Positions 1 through 7,581 of a stretch of DNA of 9,071 bases are shown here, piece after piece. The stretch is from an uncultured Candidatus Methylacidiphilales bacterium. GTDB lineage: Bacteria > Verrucomicrobiota > Verrucomicrobiia > Methylacidiphilales > CALFVM01. The DNA lies in assembly GCA_937928665.1 (NCBI GenBank), contig CALFVM010000332.1, forward strand, positions 1 to 9,071, in the 5' to 3' direction. The translations under genes were made by a program, and so were the position numbers. How positions within the stretch are numbered: the first letter of the stretch is position 1; every line of letters starts with the position of its first letter. The notes beneath the pieces are model-generated. The model saw only the letters and a program-made list of their open reading frames with translations. It was not told the DNA's origin and did not search any database.

Positions 1-1741
1 TTCTCGAGGTTTTATCCCCGTAAACGGTGTCCCGTCCGTGATCGGGATTCCGGAAGATGATCGGGTCGTGCAGTCCGAGAGCACCGTCATCGACCGCGTA
101 ATGAACCTCGTCCGCCGAGGCAAACATGGGCAGGCGCTTCTTGGTTTTGGACTCAGCGGTGGGGAACTTCGATTGCTGGCTCCGCGCGGTCAGGTAGTAG
201 CAGCCGAGAGTGATGTCTTGGCTGGGCGTGGTAATCGGTTTGCCATTGGAGGGGCCAAAAATGTTGTTCGGTGCCAGCATGAGAATGCGGGCTTCAAGCT
301 GGGCCTCCACGGAGAGAGGCACGTGGACGGCCATCTGGTCCCCGTCAAAGTCAGCGTTATAAGCCGTGCACACCAACGGGTGAACCCGGATTGCCTCTCC
401 TTCAATCAGGACAGGCTCGAAGGCCTGAACCGACAGGCGGTGAAGGGTCGGGGCGCGATTGAGCAGCACCGGATGGCCGCGGGTGACCTCGTCCAGGATG
501 TCCCAGACAATCGGTTCGCGGCGTTCGATCATTTTCTTAGCGCTGCGAACGGTGTGGACGTAACCCATTTCCTTGAGGCGACGAATGATGAAAGGCTCGA
601 ACAGCACGAGTGCCATTTTCTTCGGCAGACCGCACTGATGCAGTTTAAGGTCCGGGCCAATGACAATGACCGAGCGGCCGGAATAATCGACGCGCTTGCC
701 CAGCAGATTCATCCGGAACCGGCCGCTCTTGCCTTTGAGCATATCGGAGAGGGATTTGAGCGGACGATTGGCGGCACCGGTGACCGGGCGGCCATGCCGA
801 CCGTTGTCCATGAGGGCGTCAACGGCTTCCTGGAGCATCCGTTTTTCGTTGCGGATAATGACCTCGGGAGTCTTGAGCTGGAGCAAGGTCTTGAGCCGGT
901 TGTTCCGGTTGATGACACGACGGTAGAGATCGTTCAGATCGGAGGTGGCGAAACGGCCGCCTTCGAGCGGGACCAGCGGGCGCAGGTCCGGCGGGATGAC
1001 GGGGAGTGCCTCCAGAATCATCCACTCCGGCCGTGAACGGGAGTTGAGGAAGCCCTGGGCGAGCTTGAGGCGCTTGGCTAATTTCTTCTTGTTCTGCTTG
1101 CTTTTGGTCGTGCCCATCTGGACTTCGAGTTCCTGAGCCATGGCATCCAAGTCAATCCGCTTAAGAATGTCGCGAATGGCTTCCGCACCCATTTTGGCCA
1201 GAAACGATCCGTCGCCGTACTGGTCCTGAGCCTCGCGGAATTCAGATTCAGACAGGAGCTGCTTGGGCTCCAGCGGGGTGTTGCCGGGATCAATGACGAT
1301 GTAATCCTCGTAGTAAATCACCCGCTCCAAATCGCGGGCCGTCATGTCCATCATCAGCCCAATCCGGCTGGGCATGCACTTGTAAAACCAAATGTGGGAA
1401 ACGGGCACGGCGAGTTCAATGTGGCCCATTCGCTCACGTCGGACGCGGGCCAGGGTGACCTCCACGCCGCAACGGTCGCAAATGACCCCTTTGAATTTGA
1501 TCCGCTTGTATTTACCGCAAGCGCACTCGTAGTCCTTCGTCGGTCCGAAAATTCGTTCGCAAAAGAGACCTCCTTTTTCCGGTTTGAAGGTTCGGTAGTT
1601 GATCGTTTCGGGGTTCTTCACTTCGCCCCGGCTCCAGTTGAGGATGGTTTCAGGAGCGGCCACGGAGATGCCGACTTGGTCGAAGCCGACGGATTTTTCC
1701 AAACCGAGGATTTCGCGAGCGGACTGGGTCATTTTACTCAT
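1..1741 (-). CDS. rpoC: DNA-directed RNA polymerase subunit beta' (RpoC), N-terminal part, C-terminus outside window
   Basis: Largest subunit of RNA polymerase; it carries the catalytic magnesium and forms the clamp. I translated 580 complete codons in one open frame; the reading frame runs off the left edge, so roughly 800 residues of a usual 1,400-residue protein are missing. Seen in the sequence: the N-terminal zinc ribbon with Cys73, Cys75, Cys88 and Cys91; the RPEWMILEALPVIPPDLRP segment that leads into the lid and rudder region; the RFRMNLLGKRVDYSGRSVI segment; and the active-site motif NADFDGDQM at residues 462-470, whose three aspartates (464, 466, 468) hold Mg2+. The ATG at 1741 gives MSKMTQ; an in-frame ATG at 1732 is a possible alternative. 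The start lies 32 bp after the rpoB stop and has no Shine-Dalgarno sequence, so translation is probably coupled to rpoB. No frameshift or missing catalytic residue was seen. Confidence 0.97.
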   Translation of the reverse strand, partial: MSKMTQSAREILGLEKSVGFDQVGISVAAPETILNWSRGEVKNPETINYRTFKPEKGGLFCERIFGPTKDYECACGKYKRIKFKGVICDRCGVEVTLARVRRERMGHIELAVPVSHIWFYKCMPSRIGLMMDMTARDLERVIYYEDYIVIDPGNTPLEPKQLLSESEFREAQDQYGDGSFLAKMGAEAIRDILKRIDLDAMAQELEVQMGTTKSKQNKKKLAKRLKLAQGFLNSRSRPEWMILEALPVIPPDLRPLVPLEGGRFATSDLNDLYRRVINRNNRLKTLLQLKTPEVIIRNEKRMLQEAVDALMDNGRHGRPVTGAANRPLKSLSDMLKGKSGRFRMNLLGKRVDYSGRSVIVIGPDLKLHQCGLPKKMALVLFEPFIIRRLKEMGYVHTVRSAKKMIERREPIVWDILDEVTRGHPVLLNRAPTLHRLSVQAFEPVLIEGEAIRVHPLVCTAYNADFDGDQMAVHVPLSVEAQLEARILMLAPNNIFGPSNGKPITTPSQDITLGCYYLTARSQQSKFPTAESKTKKRLPMFASADEVHYAVDDGALGLHDPIIFRNPDHGRDTVYGDKTSR

Positions 1742-1773
1742 AGCTATTGGGTCGATGGGATTCGGTTAGGGGT

Positions 1774-4700
1774 TCAGGCGGCCTCGCCAAGAGGTGAGAA
1801 GGGTTTGGGACGCTCCTCAAAACGGCGTTTACTCCGTTCCCCGACTTTAACATCAAGGCAGAGGCTCTGCATTTCTTTAATCAAAACGTTGAACGACTCC
1901 GGCGTGCCGGCTTCCAGCGAGTTATCGCCCTTGACGATGCTCTCGTAGATTCGGGTGCGTCCGGCGACATCGTCGGACTTGACCGTGAGCATTTCCTGGA
2001 GGGTGTAGGCAGCACCATAGGCTTCCATGGCCCAGACTTCCATTTCCCCGTAGCGCTGGCCACCGTATTGGGCTTTGCCTCCAAGCGGTTGCTGCGTGAC
2101 GAGGCTGTAAGGTCCAACAGCGCGGGCGTGGATTTTGTCCGCGACGAGGTGGCCGAGCTTAAGCATGTAGATTTGTCCGACCACGACGCGCTGATCAAAC
2201 CGTTCGCCGGTCCGTCCATCGAAGAGCACGGCTTTGCCGTCTTCGCCGACATGGAAATCCGGTGTCTGGTCGTGGGCCTGGCGGAGGAACTCCCGAATCT
2301 TGGTTTCGGCGATTCCATCGAAGACCGGAGTGGCGACTTTGAACCCAAGAACCTTGGCCGCAATGCCCAAGTGCGTTTCCAACACCTGACCCACGTTCAT
2401 GCGGGACGGAACCCCGAGAGGATTGAGTACGATCTCGACCGGGGTGCCGTCGGGGAGGAAGGGCATGTCTTCTTCCGCCACGATCTTGGCCACAACCCCT
2501 TTGTTTCCGTGCCGACCGGCCATTTTATCCCCGACGGACAGCTTCCGTTTAGAGGCAACAAAGACTTTGACCTGTTTGATGATGCCGGGATCCACATCGT
2601 CTCCTGCCTCGACCCGATCCATTTCGGCCTCGCGCTCATTTTCCAGTTGCTGGAACTTGGCCTCAAAGGTGCTGATAATTTCGCGGATCTTGATCCGGAT
2701 AGGGCTTGGATCAATTTCAATGTGGTCGTAAACGGCCGCCATCTTGCGCAAAAGCGTTTTGGTGATTTTGCGGTTGGCCGGGATGATGATTTCACCGGTC
2801 TCTGCGTTGACCACGTCGAGGGGGATTTTCTCGTTCAGCAGAATATTCGACAGAGCCTGGGTGAGTTCCTCGGTCAGGTCGGCCTTGCGGGCGTTACAGC
2901 GGTCTTCAATCTGTTTGGCCATTTTCTTGGCCTCAGTCGGACTGAGCTTCTGCTGCTGAACCTTGGCATTGCCGGCGGTGACTTTCACGTCCATGACAAT
3001 CCCGCCCGATCCGGACGGAACAATCAGGGAAGAGTCCTTCACGTCAGCGGCTTTTTCCCCGAAAATGGCGCGGAGAAGACGTTCTTCCGGCGCCAGTTCG
3101 GTTTCGCTCTTGGGCGTGATTTTACCGACGAGAATATCGCCCGGCTTGACCTCGGCACCGATCCGGACAACGCCATCCGTCCCGAGGTTTTTGAGTGCCT
3201 CATCGCCCACGTTCGGGATATCCCGGGTGATTTCTTCCGGCCCCAGCTTGGTGTCACGGGCCGAGATCTCGAACTCTTCAATGTGGATCGAGGTGTAGAT
3301 GTCCTCTTTGACGATCTTTTCCGAGATGAGAATCGCGTCCTCGAAATTATACCCGTTCCAAGGCATGAAAGCGACGAGGACGTTGCGCCCGAGGGCGAGT
3401 TCCCCGTTGTCGGTGCAGGGTCCGTCGGCGATGACCTCGCCTTTGACCACTTTCTGGCCGCGTCGGACCAGAGCTTTCTGGTTCACGCAGGTGCCGTTGT
3501 TGGAACGCATGAACTTGCGCAGAGGATAGACGTAGATCTCGTTCTCGGGATCGTGCTTGAGCTTTTTGACATTCGGCAGTTCGCCGTCCGGAGTGATGAT
3601 AATCTGGCTGGCGGTTACGGAAGCCACTTTGCCGGGGCCATCTGCCGTGACGACCGCGCAGGAATCCCGGGCCACCTTCCCCTCCATGCCGGTCCCGACG
3701 AGGGGAGCTTCCGTGCGGATCAAAGGCACGCCCTGGCGTTGCATGTTGGATCCCATCAAGGCCCGGTTGGCATCATCGTGTTCCAGGAACGGAATAAGGC
3801 TGGCGGCAACCGATACCAACTGCTTGGGCGACACATCCATGTAGTGGACTTTGGAAGGCTCCACTTCAATAAACTCGCCCCGGTAGCGGACGGAAACTTT
3901 GGCCGCCGTGAACTTGCCGGACGCATCCACTTCGGCGTTGGCCTGGGCCACGATGAAGTTTTCTTCCTGATCAGCCGTGAGGTAATCGACCTGGGAGGTG
4001 ACTTTGCCGTCTTCGACTTTAACGTAGGGGGTTTCCAAAAAGCCGAACTCGTTGATCCGGGCAAAGGTCGACATGGAAGAAATGAGCCCAATGTTCGGCC
4101 CTTCCGGCGTCTCAATCGGGCAGATACGACCGTAGTGGGAGGGATGCACATCCCGGACTTCGAACCCGGCGCGATCGCGGCTCAACCCCCCCGGCCCGAG
4201 AGCCGAAAGACGACGTTTGTGGGTCAGTTCCGAGAGGGGATTGATCTGATCCATCAACTGGGAAAGCTGGCTCCGGCCAAAAAAGTCACGAATGACTGCA
4301 GAGAGTGCTTTCGGATTGATGAGTTTCTGCGGAGTCATCCCTTCTGTGTTGACGTCAAACAAGGTCATCCGTTCCTTCACCAGACGCTCGGTCCTGGCCA
4401 GCCCGGTGCGACACTGGTTGGCAAGGAGTTCCCCGACGGCCCGAATGCGGCGAGAACCGAGGTGGTCGATGTCATCGGTGGTGCCCTCTCCATGCCGGAG
4501 GTTGATCACGTAGCTGGTGGCCGCGACAATGTCCTCGTTGCAGAGGATTCGGGTGTCGATATCGATGTTGATACTCAGTTTTTGATTGATCTTGTAGCGA
4601 CCCACCCGACCGATGTCGTAACGTTTGGGATCAAAAAACAGCCGTTTGAGAAGTGCTTTGGCGTTGGTGACAGTCGGCGGATCACCCGGACGCAGCCGCT

Positions 4701-5622
4701 TGTAAATGTCTTTCAGAGCCTCTTCAGTGTCGCGGGTGGAATCCTTCTTAAGACAACGGACGATGGTATCATCGTTCTTGATATCGACAATCCGAATGGA
4801 TTTGACGCCGAGATCAAGAAGCTGGCGAACCACCGATTTGGTCAGGGGTTCAAAAGCGCGGGCGACGACGAGGTCCTGGTTGGCCACGTCCCGAAGATCA
4901 GCCACAGGAACCTTGGTGCTGAGTTCCTCCTCGTCCATGTCCGGCAGGAGTTCCATCTCGTCAATCGCGTAGAAAAGATTGAGGATCTCCTCATCGGAGC
5001 TGTAGCCGAGGGCGCGAAGGAAGGTGGTGATCAGGAACTTCCGGCGCCGTTTGCGGCGGTCGAGGTGGACATAAAGCAGATCGCTGGTGTCATAGGAAAC
5101 CTCAAGCCACGAGCCCCGGTCGGGAATGATCCGAAACGAGTAGAGGGTTTTTCCATTGGCATGGATGGAGGACTCAAAACAGATGCCGGGAGAACGGTGA
5201 AGCTGACTGACCACGACCCGCTCGGCTCCGTTGATGATGAAGGTGCCCTGGGGGGTCATAAGCGGCAGGTCTCCCATGAACACCCGTTCCTGGAGGGTGT
5301 TGGACTCGTTTTTGAGCTTGAAGGTCACGTAAAGAGGCGCGGCGTAAGTCTGCCCCTCAATCAAACATTCGACGGGGTTCATCTTGGGATCCCCGATTTC
5401 ATATTCAACAAAGTCGAGCTTGATCTTTTCGTCGTAACTTTCGATGGGGAACACCTCCGAAAAAACGGCCTGGAGCCCTTCATTGATCCGTTGTTTGGCG
5501 GGAACATTCAGCTGAAGGAAAGCCTCGTAAGAGCGGAGCTGGACTTCGATCAGGTTGGGGATGTTGATCGATTCCCGGAGGTTGCCAAAATTAATTCGTT
5601 CACCGGTGGTTTCTTTGGCCAT
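1774..5622 (-). CDS. rpoB: DNA-directed RNA polymerase subunit beta (RpoB)
   Basis: Second-largest RNA polymerase subunit; it forms one side of the active-site cleft and the rifampicin pocket. The protein is complete at 1,282 residues (E. coli has 1,342); the difference lies mostly in a shorter SI1 region around residues 205-330. An SI2-type insertion, as in E. coli, appears present at about 890-1020. Seen motifs: the rifampicin region around SQLSQLMDQINPLSELTHKR (Asp458 matches E. coli Asp516, His468 matches His526), the PIETPEGPNIGLI segment, MPWNGYNFED at 753-762, GDKMAGRHGNKG with Lys1033 and Lys1041 (E. coli Lys1065 and Lys1073), and the C-terminal VTQQPLGGKAQYGGQRYGEM anchor. It starts 139 bp after rplL and ends 32 bp before rpoC with TGA. 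There is no Shine-Dalgarno sequence before ATG 5622; the bases there read CCTACAGCT. Position 518 of the E. coli numbering is Ile here (residue 460). Confidence 0.99.
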   Translation of the reverse strand: MAKETTGERINFGNLRESINIPNLIEVQLRSYEAFLQLNVPAKQRINEGLQAVFSEVFPIESYDEKIKLDFVEYEIGDPKMNPVECLIEGQTYAAPLYVTFKLKNESNTLQERVFMGDLPLMTPQGTFIINGAERVVVSQLHRSPGICFESSIHANGKTLYSFRIIPDRGSWLEVSYDTSDLLYVHLDRRKRRRKFLITTFLRALGYSSDEEILNLFYAIDEMELLPDMDEEELSTKVPVADLRDVANQDLVVARAFEPLTKSVVRQLLDLGVKSIRIVDIKNDDTIVRCLKKDSTRDTEEALKDIYKRLRPGDPPTVTNAKALLKRLFFDPKRYDIGRVGRYKINQKLSINIDIDTRILCNEDIVAATSYVINLRHGEGTTDDIDHLGSRRIRAVGELLANQCRTGLARTERLVKERMTLFDVNTEGMTPQKLINPKALSAVIRDFFGRSQLSQLMDQINPLSELTHKRRLSALGPGGLSRDRAGFEVRDVHPSHYGRICPIETPEGPNIGLISSMSTFARINEFGFLETPYVKVEDGKVTSQVDYLTADQEENFIVAQANAEVDASGKFTAAKVSVRYRGEFIEVEPSKVHYMDVSPKQLVSVAASLIPFLEHDDANRALMGSNMQRQGVPLIRTEAPLVGTGMEGKVARDSCAVVTADGPGKVASVTASQIIITPDGELPNVKKLKHDPENEIYVYPLRKFMRSNNGTCVNQKALVRRGQKVVKGEVIADGPCTDNGELALGRNVLVAFMPWNGYNFEDAILISEKIVKEDIYTSIHIEEFEISARDTKLGPEEITRDIPNVGDEALKNLGTDGVVRIGAEVKPGDILVGKITPKSETELAPEERLLRAIFGEKAADVKDSSLIVPSGSGGIVMDVKVTAGNAKVQQQKLSPTEAKKMAKQIEDRCNARKADLTEELTQALSNILLNEKIPLDVVNAETGEIIIPANRKITKTLLRKMAAVYDHIEIDPSPIRIKIREIISTFEAKFQQLENEREAEMDRVEAGDDVDPGIIKQVKVFVASKRKLSVGDKMAGRHGNKGVVAKIVAEEDMPFLPDGTPVEIVLNPLGVPSRMNVGQVLETHLGIAAKVLGFKVATPVFDGIAETKIREFLRQAHDQTPDFHVGEDGKAVLFDGRTGERFDQRVVVGQIYMLKLGHLVADKIHARAVGPYSLVTQQPLGGKAQYGGQRYGEMEVWAMEAYGAAYTLQEMLTVKSDDVAGRTRIYESIVKGDNSLEAGTPESFNVLIKEMQSLCLDVKVGERSKRRFEERPKPFSPLGEAA

Positions 5623-5696
5623 AGCTGTAGGTTCGCGTGCGCGTCGTTTCGGGTGTGGGGTCTGGGTTCGGTAGGTTTAAAAATGGTCTGCATTCA

Positions 5697-5709
5697 ACCC
5701 GCAGCGGGT
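5697..5709 (-). repeat. Small hairpin in the rplL-rpoB gap
   Basis: ACCCG, loop CTG, CGGGT: five pairs with a three-base loop, eight bases downstream of the eight-pair hairpin in the same gap. It may stack with that hairpin as a two-stem unit. Alone it is short enough to arise by chance in GC-rich DNA. Confidence 0.4.
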
Positions 5710-5717
5710 AGCCACCA

Positions 5718-5738
5718 GGGGGCGCACGAGGCGCCCCC
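5718..5738 (-). promoter_or_regulatory. Strong GC hairpin in the rplL-rpoB gap (possible attenuator or processing site)
   Basis: On the transcript strand this is GGGGGCGC, loop CTCGT, then GCGCCCCC: eight perfect pairs with a five-base loop, starting 23 bases after the rplL stop. There is no U-tract directly after it; the only T-run (TTTTT) lies about 30 bases further on. So it is not a standard terminator. A partial attenuator and RNase III cleavage sites lie between rplL and rpoB in E. coli; this hairpin could play a similar part in lowering rpoB expression relative to rplL. That function is an inference. Confidence 0.6.
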
Positions 5739-5761
5739 GGCAGCGGAAAACAGGCGGGGTC

Positions 5762-6148
5762 TTATTTGATCTCGACCTTCGCACCGGCGGCTTCGAGCTT
5801 CTTCTTGATCTCTTCGGCCTCTTCTTTGGTGGCGTTCTCTTTGATTTCCTTGGGGGCACTTTCGACCAGGGCCTTGGCTTCGGCCAAGCCAAGACCGGCC
5901 ACAGCCGCCCGGACTTCCTTGATGACGCCGATTTTGTTCGCGCCCACGTCCTTGAGGACGACGGTGAACGAGGTCTTTTCTTCAACGGGTGCGGCGGCGG
6001 CACCACCTGCAGCAGGAGCGGCAGCCACGGCGACAGGCGCAGCGGCACTGACGCCCCATTTTTCCTCGAGTTTTTTGACGAGTTCGGCCGCTTCCAAAAC
6101 GGTGAGGCCGCTCAATTGCGTTACGACGCTATCCAGATCAACTGCCAT
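5762..6148 (-). CDS. rplL: 50S ribosomal protein L7/L12
   Basis: Multi-copy stalk protein that recruits and activates the translational GTPases; it binds the C-terminal helix of L10 as dimers. The protein is 128 residues, close to the usual 120-130. Domain order is clear: an N-terminal dimerisation helix pair (1-33), an Ala/Pro/Gly-rich hinge (about 34-56), and the globular C-terminal domain (58-128) with the conserved KTSFTVVLKDVGANKIGVIK stretch followed by a second conserved block beginning EVRAAVAGLGLAEAKALVE. The start at 6148 gives MAVDLDSVV. The bases directly before it are A-rich (GGTAAAAACAAACT) with no Shine-Dalgarno; the nearest purine-rich GGAGGG lies 27 nt upstream. The gene follows rplJ after a 162-bp gap with two hairpins and precedes a 139-bp hairpin-bearing gap before rpoB, which fits separate control of L12 dosage. 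That role is an inference. Confidence 0.99.
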   Translation of the reverse strand: MAVDLDSVVTQLSGLTVLEAAELVKKLEEKWGVSAAAPVAVAAAPAAGGAAAAPVEEKTSFTVVLKDVGANKIGVIKEVRAAVAGLGLAEAKALVESAPKEIKENATKEEAEEIKKKLEAAGAKVEIK

Positions 6149-6232
6149 AGTTTGTTTTTACCGGGTGGAACAAAACCCTCCGGTTTCCTTTTTGCGGTCC
6201 GGACTAGCCGACAGCACCCGCCGCCGAATTAT

Positions 6233-6250
6233 CCCGGGAAGGCTCCCGGG
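6233..6250 (-). promoter_or_regulatory. Hairpin in the middle of the rplJ-rplL gap
   Basis: CCCGGGA, loop GCCT, TCCCGGG: seven perfect pairs with a tetraloop, about 84 bases before the rplL start. It is followed by ATAATTC, not by a U-tract. Together with the hairpin at 6283-6297 it makes the gap structured. It could be a processing or stability element that lets rplL mRNA outlast rplJ mRNA, or part of an rplL leader. Confidence 0.5.
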
Positions 6251-6282
6251 CTAGAACGAACCTGTTTTGCCTTTTGGTTTTC

Positions 6283-6297
6283 CGGAGCCGCGCTCCG
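6283..6297 (-). promoter_or_regulatory. Hairpin just after rplJ
   Basis: CGGAGC, loop GCG, GCTCCG: six perfect pairs, starting 13 bases after the rplJ stop. The following bases (GAAAACC) are not a U-tract, so it is not an intrinsic terminator. It is the first of two hairpins in the 162-bp rplJ-rplL gap and may protect the 3' end of upstream mRNA. The role is inferred from position only. Confidence 0.45.
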
Positions 6298-6310
6298 AAA
6301 GAGTTTAAAT

Positions 6311-6823
6311 TTAGTCTCCTTTTTCCGATTTCGCCTTGAGCACCTGGGCCAACTGCGCGGCTGGGGTGTTGATGAGGCGGGCCAACGTGCTGGCCGGTTG
6401 CGAAATGAGGCCGAGGAGCTGAGCGAGCAGCACCTCCCGGGCAGGAAGATCCGCCAGGGCGTAAATGCTGGGCTGATCCAAAACCGCCCGGTCGAGGATT
6501 CCCACCTTGACTTTGGGCCGCTCAAATTCAGCGGCGAAGGTTTTGAGAACCTTGGCGGCGGCGGCTACATCTGAGGCACCGTAAACCATGGCCGATTGGC
6601 CTTTGAGATGGTCTTCCAGCTCAGGAAGAGATTCGCCCTTCAGTGCTTTGCGCAGGAAGGTGTTTTTGACCACGTGCAAGGTGGCACCGGCTGTGTCGAG
6701 CCGCTTGCGCAGCTCGGCGAACTCTTCGATGTTCATCCCCGTGAAATCGACGACCAGGACGTAAGGGGATTTCTGGACTTTCTGCTGAATTTCGGCAACG
6801 ACGCCGGATTTTTCGGGTCTCAT
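6311..6823 (-). CDS. rplJ: 50S ribosomal protein L10
   Basis: Base of the L12 stalk: the N-terminal domain binds 23S rRNA with L11, and the C-terminal helix carries L12 dimers. The protein is 170 residues, typical for the family. Residues 1-100 hold the L10 fold, with the segment VLVVDFTGMNIEEFAELRKR and then HVVKNTFLRKAL; the end, from REVLLAQLLGLISQPASTL onward, is the helical L12-binding tail. The start at ATG 6823 is 12 bp after the rplA stop and has a Shine-Dalgarno-like GAGGA at 6837-6833, which overlaps the rplA stop codon and sits 9 nt from the start. So rplJ is tightly linked to rplA, and there is no intergenic space for the structured L10 leader found before rplJ in E. coli and B. 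subtilis. It ends with TAA, followed by a 162-bp gap before rplL. Confidence 0.98.
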   Translation of the reverse strand: MRPEKSGVVAEIQQKVQKSPYVLVVDFTGMNIEEFAELRKRLDTAGATLHVVKNTFLRKALKGESLPELEDHLKGQSAMVYGASDVAAAAKVLKTFAAEFERPKVKVGILDRAVLDQPSIYALADLPAREVLLAQLLGLISQPASTLARLINTPAAQLAQVLKAKSEKGD

Positions 6824-6835
6824 GGATGGGGTTCC

Positions 6836-7537
6836 TCAGTTCTTGGAGATTTTTCCGAGATCCAAACGGATACCGGGGCTGAATGTGGCCGAGATGACGC
6901 AGTTTTTCATGTAGGTGCCCTTGGAACTGGCTGGCTTGCTACGCGTGACCGCATCAATGACTGCGGCGGCGTTTTGACGGAGTTGCTCCTCGGAAAATGA
7001 AAGCTTGCCACAAACCACATGAAGATTCGAGGCCTTATCCACTTTGAACTCCACCCGGCCGGCCTTGCAGGCTTTGACGGCAGTCGCGGTGTCATCAGTG
7101 ACCGTTCCTGTCTTCGGATTGGGCATGAGTCCGCGGGGACCCAGCACTTTGCCGAGCTTGCGGACTTCCTGCATGGCCTCGGGCGTGGCCACGGCCACGT
7201 CAAAATCCTGAAAGCCGTCAGTGACTTTTTTAATCAAATCTTCAAAGCCCACATAATCGGCTCCCGCCTCCCGGGCCGCGTCGGCCGCCTGGCCCTTGGC
7301 GAAAACCAGAACGCGGACTTTTTTTCCAGATCCATTGGGCAAGGCGACGGTGCCCCGGACCATCTGGTCGCTTTGACGCGGGTCGACCCCGAGGTTGAAG
7401 GCGAGATCAACGGTTGGATCCGATTTGCCAACCGGCATTTGTTTGAGAAGCCGAACGGCTTCCTCGAGGGAATACCGCTGGCGCGGGTCCCGAAGTTTTT
7501 CAGCGGCTTGATACCGCTTGCTGCTTTTAGCTGCCAT
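6836..7537 (-). CDS. rplA: 50S ribosomal protein L1
   Basis: L1-stalk protein that helps deacylated tRNA leave the E site; in E. coli it also represses its own operon. From the ATG at 7537 (MAAKSSKRYQAA) the protein is 233 residues, matching E. coli L1 (234) and starting where relatives start. Conserved blocks: NLGVDPRQSDQMVRGTVALP, then VLGPRGLMPNPKTGTVTDD, and the KGTYMKNCVISATFSPGI end. Longer starts exist in frame: ATG 7567 (243 residues) and TTG 7576 (246 residues, MNYMARSNGQKES). The only good Shine-Dalgarno (AGGAGAGGA, near 7592-7584) is 8 nt before GGAGAGG reaches TTG 7576, 17 nt before ATG 7567 and 47 nt before ATG 7537, so the extended form is a real alternative. The family length and alignment favour 7537; the ribosome-binding site favours 7576. 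The stop TGA lies 12 bp before rplJ. Confidence 0.95.
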   Translation of the reverse strand: MAAKSSKRYQAAEKLRDPRQRYSLEEAVRLLKQMPVGKSDPTVDLAFNLGVDPRQSDQMVRGTVALPNGSGKKVRVLVFAKGQAADAAREAGADYVGFEDLIKKVTDGFQDFDVAVATPEAMQEVRKLGKVLGPRGLMPNPKTGTVTDDTATAVKACKAGRVEFKVDKASNLHVVCGKLSFSEEQLRQNAAAVIDAVTRSKPASSKGTYMKNCVISATFSPGIRLDLGKISKN

Positions 7538-7548
7538 GGATTCTTTCT

Positions 7549-7564
7549 GCCCGTTGGAACGGGC
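7549..7564 (-). repeat. Perfect 16-base inverted repeat at the 5' end of rplA
   Basis: GCCCGTT, CC, AACGGGC: seven-base arms, realistically a six-pair stem with a TCCA loop. It lies between the in-frame starts ATG 7567 and ATG 7537. If translation begins at 7537 it is a leader hairpin 11 bases before the start codon; if translation begins upstream it codes for part of an N-terminal extension. It therefore bears on which start is used. Confidence 0.5.
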
Positions 7565-7581
7565 CATGTAGTTCAATCGAG

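Noticed and set aside
38..1036. A 332-codon plus-strand open frame opposite rpoC
   Set aside because: It is a codon-register shadow of rpoC; it ends at a stop opposite a sense TCA serine codon, and the product matches no family I recognise.
5676..5700. TTGAAT as a possible -35 box for an rpoB promoter
   Set aside because: No acceptable -10 hexamer lies 16-18 bases downstream (CTACCG at that place).
2068..5769. A 1,233-codon open frame on the plus strand opposite rpoB
   Set aside because: It aligns exactly with rpoB codons, so its openness follows from absence of TTA, CTA and TCA in rpoB. The translation has no recognisable domain, and rpoB is certain on the other strand.
6225..6260. GATAAT as a possible -10 box for a separate rplL promoter
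   Set aside because: It overlaps the arm of the seven-pair hairpin, and the hexamer 17 bases upstream (TTCTAG) is a poor -35 match. Not enough to call a promoter.
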